From contig CALUXF010000003.1 in NCBI GenBank assembly GCA_944324655.1, forward strand, positions 41,028 to 105,027: 64,000 bases of DNA. The letters run 5' to 3'. Below the pieces are notes generated by a model, which was not told the origin of the DNA, did not search any database, and was given only the letters and a program-made list of their open reading frames with translations. Positions 16,591 to 24,523 of this stretch are shown piece by piece. The position numbers and the translations under genes are program-made. Positions within the stretch are counted from its first letter, which is position 1, and every line of letters starts with the position of its first letter. This stretch comes from Candidatus Avelusimicrobium aviculae. Lineage in GTDB: Bacteria > Elusimicrobiota > Elusimicrobia > Elusimicrobiales > Elusimicrobiaceae.

Positions 16591-16660
16591 CTTTTCTGCA
16601 CACGCTAGGAGACTATGCCGCGTGTTCAACAAAAGCAAGCGCCATGGCAAACGCCCGCTT

Positions 16661-17464
16661 TTATTTAACCAGTGGGCCGGCCCCATTGGAAAAATGAAAG
16701 GCCGTCCAAACGAAGTTATCCCCCCCGTTTTGAATTTTACTCCAAAAATCCTCAGCGCACGCCGCGCTTAACGCCACCAGTTTGCCGCGCCAGAACAAAG
16801 GTTCTCCCGGTCTCACCTGGGAAAATAGTTTTTCGGGGCGATTTCTCAAACCGCGGGATAAACGGGAAGATTTATCCATCTTTTGAAGCGCGTGGGAAAA
16901 TTTTACCCCTCCAAAATTTTCCCCATACACGTCCTGTAACGTCTGCCCGCTGGGAAGTATATGCAATTGCGCCAAACGCACCCCGCGGGTAAAAGAGACC
17001 GGTAAAGAAAGAAAGCTAAATTCCCCGCTGTGCCGCACCGCTTGGGCCGGCATGCTTAGCTTTCGCCCGTTTTGAAACGAAAGCGTAACGCCCGTTAAAA
17101 CAAAGTTTTGTTTTTTAGAAGTGTTCGGCGCCGCAAAACAACTTTTATGGGTAACCGCTTTGCCGCTTGCCAAGGCAACCCCCAAACAAGAGGTGCTTTT
17201 CTTTTCCACTTTTCCTTTTTGCAGGGAAAACTCAATAGGCTTCCCCAAGCGCAGGCGGTTGCGGAAAGAATATTTTTTGGTATAGCGCCCGTCCCACTCC
17301 CAATGAAGCGTAAAAGAAAGAACCGGGCTTTTTAAGGCCTCCTCCACCCGGGTTTTTTTAATTTTAGATTCTAAAACACCGCCAATGTCTTTTGCCGGCT
17401 GGGCTTGCAGCGTGGCCGCCAAAATACAGATACACACAAAAGTTAAAACGACGACTTTTCTCAT
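16661..17464 (-). CDS. Secreted protein resembling an inactive trypsin-like protease
   Basis: A 267-residue protein with a signal peptide ending near LQAQPAKD. Three segments align with the trypsin fold: CLGVALASGKAVTHKSCF resembles the Cys-His region (normally TAAHC), FSFLSLP the Asp region, and RPGEPLFWRGKLVALS the GDSGGPL region. In each the catalytic residue is missing, so it would be a pseudo-protease. This reading is inference from motif spacing; a plain hypothetical exported protein is the fallback. AGGAG precedes the start. Confidence 0.55.
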   Translation of the reverse strand: MRKVVVLTFVCICILAATLQAQPAKDIGGVLESKIKKTRVEEALKSPVLSFTLHWEWDGRYTKKYSFRNRLRLGKPIEFSLQKGKVEKKSTSCLGVALASGKAVTHKSCFAAPNTSKKQNFVLTGVTLSFQNGRKLSMPAQAVRHSGEFSFLSLPVSFTRGVRLAQLHILPSGQTLQDVYGENFGGVKFSHALQKMDKSSRLSRGLRNRPEKLFSQVRPGEPLFWRGKLVALSAACAEDFWSKIQNGGDNFVWTAFHFSNGAGPLVK

Positions 17465-17497
17465 TATCCACTCCTAAAATACAATTTAGATATAAAG

Positions 17498-17527
17498 ATT
17501 ATAACAAAAGTTAGGCTAAACTAACAA
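17498..17527 (-). promoter_or_regulatory. Promoter of the secreted protease-like gene
   Basis: On the minus strand TTGTTA, 18 nt, then TATAAT preceded by TGT (extended -10), about 33 nt before the start codon. Confidence 0.5.
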
Positions 17528-17584
17528 GTATTTTTTAGCTTCTCCTAACTTTTAATGCAACGCCTAAAAATTAATTTTTAAATT

Positions 17585-18109
17585 TTAATATAAGATAAGG
17601 CCGCACAAACCGCCCAGCAAGATAAGCTTAATGGGACCCACCCGCTTAAAAAACATAGCGGCAAAGGCACCCGTAAAAAGAAGAACGCTTTTGTAATCCA
17701 CAAAGTTTTCTTTGTTGCACAGCACCAGCGCGGCGGCGGCAATAAGCCCCACCACTACCGGGCGCAATACGTAAAAGACGGATTTTACAGTTTGTGAATT
17801 TTGATGTTTTAAAAAATAACGGCTGGCAAACAGCATTAAAAAGAAGGAAGGCAAACACACCGCCACCGTTGCCAGCGCCGCCCCCCATACGCCGCCGGTG
17901 GAAGTATAACCGGTGTAAGTGGCCAAATTAATGCCCACGGGGCCGGGCGTCATTTGGCTGACGGCCACAATATCCGTAAATTCCGCGGTGGACAGCCACG
18001 CCTGTTTAAACACCACCTCATGCTGGATAAAAGACACCATGGCGTATCCGCCGCCAAAATTAAACAGGCCTATTTTTAGAAAGGTAATAAACAAACGCCA
18101 GCAGATCAT
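17585..18109 (-). CDS. chrA: Chromate transporter half-protein (second)
   Basis: A 174-residue half-size ChrA/CHR protein: FLKIGLFNFGGGYAMVSFIQ, then VAVSQMTPGPVGINLATYTGY, the family signature PGPxxxN, then three to four membrane helices. It pairs with the similar gene upstream, and two half-size proteins normally form one transporter. Start 18109 is chosen because ATG overlaps the upstream TGA (ATGA). The true substrate in anaerobes is uncertain; chromate export is the family label. Confidence 0.85.
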   Translation of the reverse strand: MICWRLFITFLKIGLFNFGGGYAMVSFIQHEVVFKQAWLSTAEFTDIVAVSQMTPGPVGINLATYTGYTSTGGVWGAALATVAVCLPSFFLMLFASRYFLKHQNSQTVKSVFYVLRPVVVGLIAAAALVLCNKENFVDYKSVLLFTGAFAAMFFKRVGPIKLILLGGLCGLILY

Positions 18110-18714
18110 TTGCGCCGCTCCTTTATCCGGCCGCCCACCCATCCGCTAAGGCCCGCCGCCAGCACAATTCCCACCGGGGAAACCCCGCCCAGCCAAATGG
18201 CCGCCGCCACAACAAGCGGGATAAGCCATAAAATTTTCTTTTCACACGCCGCGCGGCCCATTTGCAGCACCGGCGCCGCAATTAAGGCCACCGTTACAGG
18301 GCGTATACCCATAAAAATACGCTGTATATACGTATTATCTTTAAATTCCTGAAAAAACAGCGCTATCAGCAAAATAGCTACAAAAGAAGGCAGCACCGTG
18401 CCCAGTGTAGTAACCAAGCTGCCTTTCACCCCTTTTAATTTATAACCCACAAAAATGGCTATGTTTACCGCGATAATGCCGGGGGCGGACTGAGCGATAG
18501 CCAGCAGGTCTAAAAACTCCCGGCGGTCTATCCATTGGCGTTTGTCCACTATTTCCCGCTGGATAAGCGGGAACATGGCGTATCCTCCCCCCAAGGTAAA
18601 AGCCCCTATTTTTAAAAAGATAAGAAATAAACTCAAATACCCGCAACCCGGTGTGCAGGCGCGGATTTTTAAAGAAACAGAAGAAATAAACCGACAAATA
18701 AAATGATTCCTCAT
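18106..18714 (-). CDS. chrA: Chromate transporter half-protein (first)
   Basis: A half-size CHR protein, up to 202 residues, with FLKIGAFTLGGGYAMFPLIQ and IAQSAPGIIAVNIAIFVGY. Family members start close to the first helix, so the N-terminal 27 residues here (to GCGY) look foreign; a TTG codon just before SLFLIFLK may be the true start. No clear Shine-Dalgarno supports either. It is translationally coupled to the second half gene by an ATGA overlap. Confidence 0.82.
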   Translation of the reverse strand: MRNHFICRFISSVSLKIRACTPGCGYLSLFLIFLKIGAFTLGGGYAMFPLIQREIVDKRQWIDRREFLDLLAIAQSAPGIIAVNIAIFVGYKLKGVKGSLVTTLGTVLPSFVAILLIALFFQEFKDNTYIQRIFMGIRPVTVALIAAPVLQMGRAACEKKILWLIPLVVAAAIWLGGVSPVGIVLAAGLSGWVGGRIKERRK

Positions 18715-18785
18715 GCTGTTTATATTTTATCAATTTAACAAAAAAGCCAAAATTATTTCTCTTTCTACTAATCTTTTTGCCCGCA

Positions 18786-18814
18786 TTGACAAATTGGTTC
18801 TTTTTCTCTATCCT
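18786..18814 (+). promoter_or_regulatory. Promoter with perfect -35 box
   Basis: TTGACA at 18786-18791, 17 nt, TATCCT at 18809-18814. An AGGAG at about 18823 and ATG 18833 follow. Confidence 0.55.
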
Positions 18815-18864
18815 ATGCCTGAAGGAGAAAAAATGAAGATAACTATTCAAGCAAGTTGGAAATC

Positions 18865-19146
18865 ATGCACATGCCGGCAGAGAACCCCTTACAGCAAGCT
18901 TTGGACGAAGAAGGCCAAGACGATCTTGGCGTTCAAAAAGCCTATGCCTGCCCGGACGGGAACTCCGCCGTCGTCGCCTGGATTTCCGTCTTACAGAACG
19001 CGGAGGGAGAAAGCCAACCCCAATTATATATGCTCAGCAAAATAGACTCCACCTATACGTTAATTCTTAGCGGGGAATTTGATTTAGCGGGGTCAGACTT
19101 TTCCCCTTTGGTGGACAATCTATGTGCTTTTGAACTGCCTCAATAA
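18865..19146 (+). CDS. Small acidic protein of unknown function, start unresolved
   Basis: About 93 residues, acidic, not recognised. It contains QALDEEGQDD, AYACPDGNSAVVAWISVLQ and YTLILSGEFDLAGSDF, which look like a small soluble domain. ATG 18865 has only a weak GGA upstream. A good promoter and AGGAG point instead to ATG 18833, which lies in another frame that reads a Lys/Arg-rich 70-codon ORF. One added base (or a -1 shift) between 18833 and 18856 would join them, and the present frame stays open back to 18823. A terminator follows. Confidence 0.5.
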   Translation: MHMPAENPLQQALDEEGQDDLGVQKAYACPDGNSAVVAWISVLQNAEGESQPQLYMLSKIDSTYTLILSGEFDLAGSDFSPLVDNLCAFELPQ

Positions 19147-19174
19147 CTTGCCCTACATTTTCAGCCAAACACAC

Positions 19175-19207
19175 AAAACGCCCCGGAGTCAACTCCGGGG
19201 CGTTTTC
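19175..19207. terminator. Bidirectional terminator
   Basis: AAAACGCCCCGGAGT / ACTCCGGGGCGTTTT, a long perfect stem with A and T runs on both sides. It is placed to end both the small plus-strand gene and the minus-strand amidase transcript. Confidence 0.8.
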
Positions 19208-19222
19208 TACAACGAAATCTTA

Positions 19223-19297
19223 TTAATATTTCATTTCTTTGCAGTATTGCAAAGCGAGGCAAAAACCGTTTTCCAACATGTTGCGCTTAGCGGGCAC
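19223..19297 (-). pseudogene. Possible gene remnant or tiny ORF
   Basis: Between the amidase stop and the terminator, the minus strand reads 24 codons from a GTG (or 18 from ATG 19279) to TAA: VPAKRNMLENGFCLALQYCK and on to EMKY. Composition and codon choice look like the end of a real protein, but there is no ribosome-binding site and a stop lies just upstream. It may be the tail of a deleted gene or chance. Confidence 0.25.
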
Positions 19298-19318
19298 GGC
19301 TTAAGGTAAAAACTCTAT

Positions 19319-20965
19319 TTACTTTAGCCAACCCTCTTTTTTGGCGTAATCGTAAATACCGTTATAAATACCCTGCGCCATGCGTTTTTGCACCGCTTTT
19401 TGAGACAGGCGGGCACGGTCTTTACTGCTGCTGATGTACCCCATTTCTATCAAAATAGCCGGACTGTTCACCCCTTTTAATACGTAGAAGTTAGCCTGGC
19501 GTACGCTGCTGTTGCGGTTAACGGCAATGCCAATACCCGGCTGTTTATATACCGCGTTGCGTACATAACCGGCCAGTTTGGAGCTTTCGTTAATATATTC
19601 ATTTTTAGCTAAAGACTGCAAAAGCGCATCCACAAAATTATAGTGTACTTCTTCATATTGCAAGGCTTCGTTTTCCAGGGCGGCTACTTCCGCGGCTTCT
19701 TTGTCGGTAGCTTTTTCGGAGCGGAAATACACCTGAAACCCGTTGGCGCGGGAATTTTTAGACGCGTTTGTATGTACGGACACAAACAAATCCGCCTTAA
19801 AATTATTGGACATTTTGGAACGTTCAGACAAAGCGATAAATTTATCCGTATCGCGCGTCATACGCACTTCAAACCCGGCCTTTTTAAGCAAGGCGGTTAA
19901 TTCTTTGGCTACGGCCAGGTTCCAGGTTTTTTCTCTGTAACCGCGGCGTATGGCGCCCGGGTCTTTACCGCCGTGGCCGGGGTCTACCATAATGCGCATC
20001 TTCTTGCGGGCCACCGCCGGGGCAGGCTGTATAATAGCCGGTTTTAATTCTTTTTTATCACTGGCGGGAGCCGCCGACGGCTTTTCCTGAACAGGGGTAT
20101 CTTCATCGGCTTCCCCTATTACACTGGGGGCCGGAAGCAACAGCGCCGGTTTTGGCTGCGCAGAAGGGGCCGAAGATATTTGCGGGCCGTCCTCCGCCGC
20201 GGAAGGTTCGTCCGCCCGGGGCTGCATATCCTGCGCGTTTTGGGCTACACGCAGCACCCATTTTCCGCCGGATTCTTCCATAGACCAGTTTTTTGCTTTG
20301 CGCCCCAAAATAACGCGAAGGACCGCCTTGTCCTCTTCTTGGCGCATATTGATGGTTTGGATAAAATCGTCACGCAGGCGGGTGGTAAACTCTCTTTTAA
20401 CTACGGCTTTGGGGAAAGTAATTTCCAGGGTGTGTTTATTAACGGAATGCAAAACATATTGCACCGCGCCGCTATGGTAAAAAAACAATTGGTCACCTTG
20501 TTCGGTTTGAAGCTTATCCTCATAGGCCAAATTAAAGTTTTTTTCCACCCACAGTGTATTGTCTTTAAACTCTATTTGCCGGTCCAGCGCCTGTTGCCAA
20601 GACGGGAGTGTAAAAAACGCCACCGGGGCCATAATGTCCCCTTTATAGGCAATCACGCTTTCCCCCAACGGCACGTTGGAGCCGTTTACCACAACAGTGC
20701 TTTCCCCCGCCGTTAAAATGGCGGAAAAGCCTTTCAAGGTAACCTTGGCTTGCTTGGCGGCGGCGTACAATTCCACATTAGCGCCTAATTTCTTGGCGGT
20801 TTTTTGTACGTCCAAATACGTTACGCCGTTGGACTGGATGGAAGAAACAGAACCTTTGTCTCTGCCAATAATTTTAATTTCGGTTTTCCCTTGCGCCCAA
20901 ACGCAGGAAACCCCTCCCAGCCAAAACAAAGCGGCCAGACTGATAACAAGAAATTTTTTCATCAT
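19319..20965 (-). CDS. N-acetylmuramoyl-L-alanine amidase (Amidase_3)
   Basis: A 548-residue exported amidase. Signal peptide MMKKFLVISLAALFWLGG... cut near WAQG; residues about 30-150 resemble a copper-amine-oxidase-N/AMIN-like stalk; then a Pro/Ala linker; and a C-terminal Amidase_3 domain. Zinc ligands are visible in VDPGHGGKDPG, REKTWNL and SVHTNAS, and the catalytic Glu in LIEMGYISS. It cleaves the amide between MurNAc and the peptide in the periplasm. The start is set at 20965, since longer frames overlap rng; ATG 20962 and 20971 are equally possible. It is last in the shape block. Confidence 0.88.
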   Translation of the reverse strand: MMKKFLVISLAALFWLGGVSCVWAQGKTEIKIIGRDKGSVSSIQSNGVTYLDVQKTAKKLGANVELYAAAKQAKVTLKGFSAILTAGESTVVVNGSNVPLGESVIAYKGDIMAPVAFFTLPSWQQALDRQIEFKDNTLWVEKNFNLAYEDKLQTEQGDQLFFYHSGAVQYVLHSVNKHTLEITFPKAVVKREFTTRLRDDFIQTINMRQEEDKAVLRVILGRKAKNWSMEESGGKWVLRVAQNAQDMQPRADEPSAAEDGPQISSAPSAQPKPALLLPAPSVIGEADEDTPVQEKPSAAPASDKKELKPAIIQPAPAVARKKMRIMVDPGHGGKDPGAIRRGYREKTWNLAVAKELTALLKKAGFEVRMTRDTDKFIALSERSKMSNNFKADLFVSVHTNASKNSRANGFQVYFRSEKATDKEAAEVAALENEALQYEEVHYNFVDALLQSLAKNEYINESSKLAGYVRNAVYKQPGIGIAVNRNSSVRQANFYVLKGVNSPAILIEMGYISSSKDRARLSQKAVQKRMAQGIYNGIYDYAKKEGWLK

Positions 20966-21008
20966 AACCATGCCCGCGCCCAAAACGGCGAGGACCCCAT
21001 ATGTCGGT

Positions 21009-22463
21009 TTATTCCAAAACGATTTTGTAATCTTCCCAGGCAATTTGCGGATCCGCCTGGATTTTAAGCGTGCGGTGAATGTTTTCTTCAATATCCGCCT
21101 GTTTTTGCTTAATGGCTTCCGCCAACAACGGGTGAAGAACAACCCTTAACGTACCGCCGGGGCGGCCGTTGGTTAAATCGTAAATTTCACGCTGTATTTT
21201 AATGCGCATGCTCTCGGCCGACAATACGCGCCCGGAACCGTGGCACTGAGGGCATTCCTCGCTGATAAAGCTGCCGGTGCTTTCGCGCTTGCGTTCGCGC
21301 GTCATTTCCACCAACCCCAAGCGGGTAATGGGCAAAATGCGTATTTTGGCGCGGTCTCCCCGTACGGCTTTGGACAATGCCTCCACCACACGGTGGCGGC
21401 TGGAAGCTTTGCGCATATCAATAAAGTCAATAACAATAATCCCGCCGATATTGCGTAAGCGGAGCTGGTGGGCGATTTCGTTGGCGGCTTCAATATTGGT
21501 TTGGGTAACGGTTTCTTCCTGCGATTTGTTGCCCGTAAATTTGCCGGTGTTTACGTCTATGGCGCAGAGGGACTCCGCCTCCTGGATGATAATACTGCCC
21601 CCGTTGGGCAAAGGCAATTTAATTTTGCGCAGATTATCAATTTCCGGCTCAATGTCATAGGCTTCAAAAATGGGGGTTTTGCCTTTATAAAGCTGTACGC
21701 GGTCAGCCAGTTCGGGCGAGTTCTTTTTTACAAAGTCTAATACGCGCTCATAATCTTTTTGGTTATCCAGCAGATACACGCTGGCGTTTTCAGACAGAAC
21801 ATCCCGCGCCACCTGTAAAACGGCGTCCATATCTTCATGCAAAAGCTGCGGGGATTGCACACTGTCAAACTTCTTTAAAATGGACTGCCATTGGCGGTAG
21901 AGATATTTTACTTCCCGTTCCAATTCGTCCTTGCTGGCTTCTTCGGCTTCCGTACGTACAATACAACCCATGCCGTTTAAATGTTTGTCTGCCAGTTCCT
22001 GCATGACTTCGTTTAATTTGTGGCGGGCTTCGCTGTCTTCAATGTTTTTGGATACGCCCACAAAGCTTTGGTTAGGCGTTAACACCAAATAACGGCCGGG
22101 GAGGGTAACGTCCATGGTTACCTTCATGCCTTTGGTGCCAATAGCGTCTTTCACCACCTGCACCATGACTTCCTGCCCTTTTTTAAGCACTTTATCAATA
22201 TTCTTTTTATCCCCGCCCAAAATATCGGAAATATACAAATAGGCGTTCTTTTCATAGCCGATGTTTAAAAACGCACTGGATATGCCGGGAAGCACATTTT
22301 CCACCGTGGCTTTATAAATGTTGCCCACAATGTTTAACGCGCCGCGGCGCTCCCAAATCAATTCATTGATGCGCCCGTCTTCCATAATGGCTATGCGGGT
22401 TTCCTCAAAAGACGTATTTACAATTACCTCCACCTTGGGGGTGGTTTCCAAATTCTTACTCAT
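21009..22463 (-). CDS. rng: Ribonuclease G/E family
   Basis: A 484-residue RNase E/G catalytic unit. An S1 domain is near residues 30-110 (GNIYKATVENVLPGISSAFL); AIDVNTGKFTG and VIDFIDM hold the two metal-binding aspartates; CPQCHGSGRV is the Zn-link CxxC. There is no C-terminal degradosome scaffold, so RNase G-like. It acts in rRNA and mRNA maturation. ATG 22463 is chosen for the GAGAGG site before it; the longer frame to 22640 overlaps the DUF2344 gene. Linkage to DUF2344 is a common arrangement. Confidence 0.92.
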   Translation of the reverse strand: MSKNLETTPKVEVIVNTSFEETRIAIMEDGRINELIWERRGALNIVGNIYKATVENVLPGISSAFLNIGYEKNAYLYISDILGGDKKNIDKVLKKGQEVMVQVVKDAIGTKGMKVTMDVTLPGRYLVLTPNQSFVGVSKNIEDSEARHKLNEVMQELADKHLNGMGCIVRTEAEEASKDELEREVKYLYRQWQSILKKFDSVQSPQLLHEDMDAVLQVARDVLSENASVYLLDNQKDYERVLDFVKKNSPELADRVQLYKGKTPIFEAYDIEPEIDNLRKIKLPLPNGGSIIIQEAESLCAIDVNTGKFTGNKSQEETVTQTNIEAANEIAHQLRLRNIGGIIVIDFIDMRKASSRHRVVEALSKAVRGDRAKIRILPITRLGLVEMTRERKRESTGSFISEECPQCHGSGRVLSAESMRIKIQREIYDLTNGRPGGTLRVVLHPLLAEAIKQKQADIEENIHRTLKIQADPQIAWEDYKIVLE

Positions 22464-22491
22464 ACAAATTCCTCTCTTAGGCCTAGGCCTG

Positions 22492-23157
22492 TTAAATGCG
22501 GTGCAACCCGCCCTGCGAGTCACGCCAGAATAAACCTTCTCTAATAAACCGTACACCCGGAATGGTAAACTCTTCCCCTTGCACAATAGGCATCCCCAGC
22601 CAGGCGGCAAGCGCATATTGCGGCTTGAGGGTTTTGTCATTTACTGTTTGCAAGGTAAGAAAATATTTATTTTCTTCCGGCTGTTCACACTTTACTACAT
22701 ACGGGCTAAGAGGCATTTCCTGCGTCATAGCGGCGTTGGGGGCCGTTAATACGGCCGTTGCCTGGCGCCCGTTTAAAAAATCAGTCAGGCTCTGCTTTGG
22801 AGCCCAAGGGGAAAAATCCCCCTCTATTATATACCGCGCCGCCTGCGCCAAATTGGCTACGGACGGCAACGCATAAGGCACCCGCTCCACCCGTTTAATG
22901 GCAATCAGCGGGCCCGCCGCGCGGGAAAGCGCTTGATGCACCTCTTGCGGGGAAACAGCCTGCAGCAAATAAATATCTGCAAATTCCCCTAAACTTTCCA
23001 ACCCGTACCCCAATACCGGGCCATATGCCAGGCGGGGCCAATTTTTATTTACCTTAGCGGGCTCAAACGCCAAACCGCTTTTCAAAACGGCATTGCGAAG
23101 CGCCCCAAAAATGCGTTTATTATCCGCCGCGGCGGACACGGTAAACTCTATACGCAT
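22492..23157 (-). CDS. DUF2344 / TIGR03936 family protein
   Basis: A 221-residue protein starting RIEFTVSAAADNKRIFGALR with later AYGPVLGYGLESLGEFADIY. This is the layout of the DUF2344 domain, which elsewhere is fused to radical-SAM proteins or encoded beside rng. The function is not established. ATG 23157 fits family starts; ATG 23184 adds nine residues, and its AAGG site is only 1 nt away. It lies between rodA and rng in the same transcript. Confidence 0.78.
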   Translation of the reverse strand: MRIEFTVSAAADNKRIFGALRNAVLKSGLAFEPAKVNKNWPRLAYGPVLGYGLESLGEFADIYLLQAVSPQEVHQALSRAAGPLIAIKRVERVPYALPSVANLAQAARYIIEGDFSPWAPKQSLTDFLNGRQATAVLTAPNAAMTQEMPLSPYVVKCEQPEENKYFLTLQTVNDKTLKPQYALAAWLGMPIVQGEEFTIPGVRFIREGLFWRDSQGGLHRI

Positions 23158-23191
23158 TTTATAAATTTTTGGAGCGTTTATCATACCCTTC

Positions 23192-24520
23192 TTACGCGCG
23201 TAAACGCCGCGCATGTACGGACTGGGCCACCCCCAGCGCAAACAAGCTGGACACCAGGTTAGACCCTCCGTACGAAATAAACGGAAGCGGTATCCCCGCC
23301 ACCGGCACAATGCCAATTAACATGCCAAAGTTAATTAACATATAGGTGAAAAACATGCCAAACATGCCCCCGCATACCAGGTAGCCATATCGGTCCCCGG
23401 CGCTGTAACCAATCATTACCAGCCGCCATAAAATAACCAAATACAACCCCAGCACAAGCAAGGTACCCCACAGGCCCAGTTCTTCCCCCACTACGGCTAA
23501 AATAAAATCCGTGTGTTTTTCGGGCACGAAACCCAAGCGGGACTGCGTACCAGAAAACAACCCTTTGCCAAACACGCCGCCGGATCCCATGGCAATTTGC
23601 GCCTGCAAAACATTATACCCCGCGCCTTGCGGGTCAGACTTGGGGGCCAAAAAAGCTTCCACGCGCTTGCGCTGATAGGTTTTCATTTGGTGGTCCACAA
23701 ACACACTGGCAAAAAACCCGCCTAATATGACTACCGTGGCCAACACAAAATAAAACGAAGGCAAAAAGATGCGCAGCTGCCTAAAAAACCACCAAGCCCC
23801 ATAGCCAAGCAACGCCACCCCGGCGCACACGCCGCCCATATACAGCACGTTGGAACTGGTCTGCTGGAACATTTTAATCAGGGTATATTGGGTTAAATCC
23901 GGGTGGAGATAAATATACGTCCATCCAATGGTGCATATCCCCGCCACGGCCCCAAACAACACCAAAAGCCACAAATAAAACATATTCACCCCGGTACAAT
24001 ACAATAGTATCACCAAGGCCGGGAAAGATATCACAATAGAAGAAAAGTCCGGCTGCATCATAATCAACCCAAAGATGGGAATAAGCAATAGCCCCAACCC
24101 AATAAGCGAACTGGTATCGCGGATACGCGGGCCGCGCCGGTCCAAAAAAGCCGCCGCTACCAACAGCGTAAGCACGCGGCAAATTTCAGAAGGCTGCATG
24201 GAAAAAAACGGCAGCACAAACCAAGACCGCGAACCCCGCTGATACGACCCAAACAATAACACCCCAACAAGCAGTATTAATATAAATGTATACAGGGCTT
24301 TCCATTGTTCGTCATAAATTTGATAATTAAAACTCCACCCCGCAACAAAAGCGGCTCCGCCCACGCATAAGGCCAGCATATGCGTACGCACCACGCTGTT
24401 GGAAAGGGAAATGCTGTTCATGGCGGACATAATGCACAAAGCGCCTATCAGCACCAGCCCCGCCATGGCGCCAAATAAAATCCAGTCTAATTTACTGCGT
24501 CCGGCTGCTTCTTTCAACAT
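23192..24520 (-). CDS. rodA: Rod-shape SEDS glycosyltransferase RodA
   Basis: A 442-residue polytopic SEDS protein. FSMQPSEICRVLTLLVAA, the periplasmic loop with GSGGVFGKGLFSG, PEKHTDFILAVVGEELG and PLPFISYGGSNL are the family signatures. It polymerises lipid II for lateral wall growth, together with the class B PBP encoded 3 nt upstream. Length is slightly above average because of a larger loop around residues 200-270. Confidence 0.95.
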   Translation of the reverse strand: MLKEAAGRSKLDWILFGAMAGLVLIGALCIMSAMNSISLSNSVVRTHMLALCVGGAAFVAGWSFNYQIYDEQWKALYTFILILLVGVLLFGSYQRGSRSWFVLPFFSMQPSEICRVLTLLVAAAFLDRRGPRIRDTSSLIGLGLLLIPIFGLIMMQPDFSSIVISFPALVILLYCTGVNMFYLWLLVLFGAVAGICTIGWTYIYLHPDLTQYTLIKMFQQTSSNVLYMGGVCAGVALLGYGAWWFFRQLRIFLPSFYFVLATVVILGGFFASVFVDHQMKTYQRKRVEAFLAPKSDPQGAGYNVLQAQIAMGSGGVFGKGLFSGTQSRLGFVPEKHTDFILAVVGEELGLWGTLLVLGLYLVILWRLVMIGYSAGDRYGYLVCGGMFGMFFTYMLINFGMLIGIVPVAGIPLPFISYGGSNLVSSLFALGVAQSVHARRLRA

Positions 24521-24523
24521 ACC

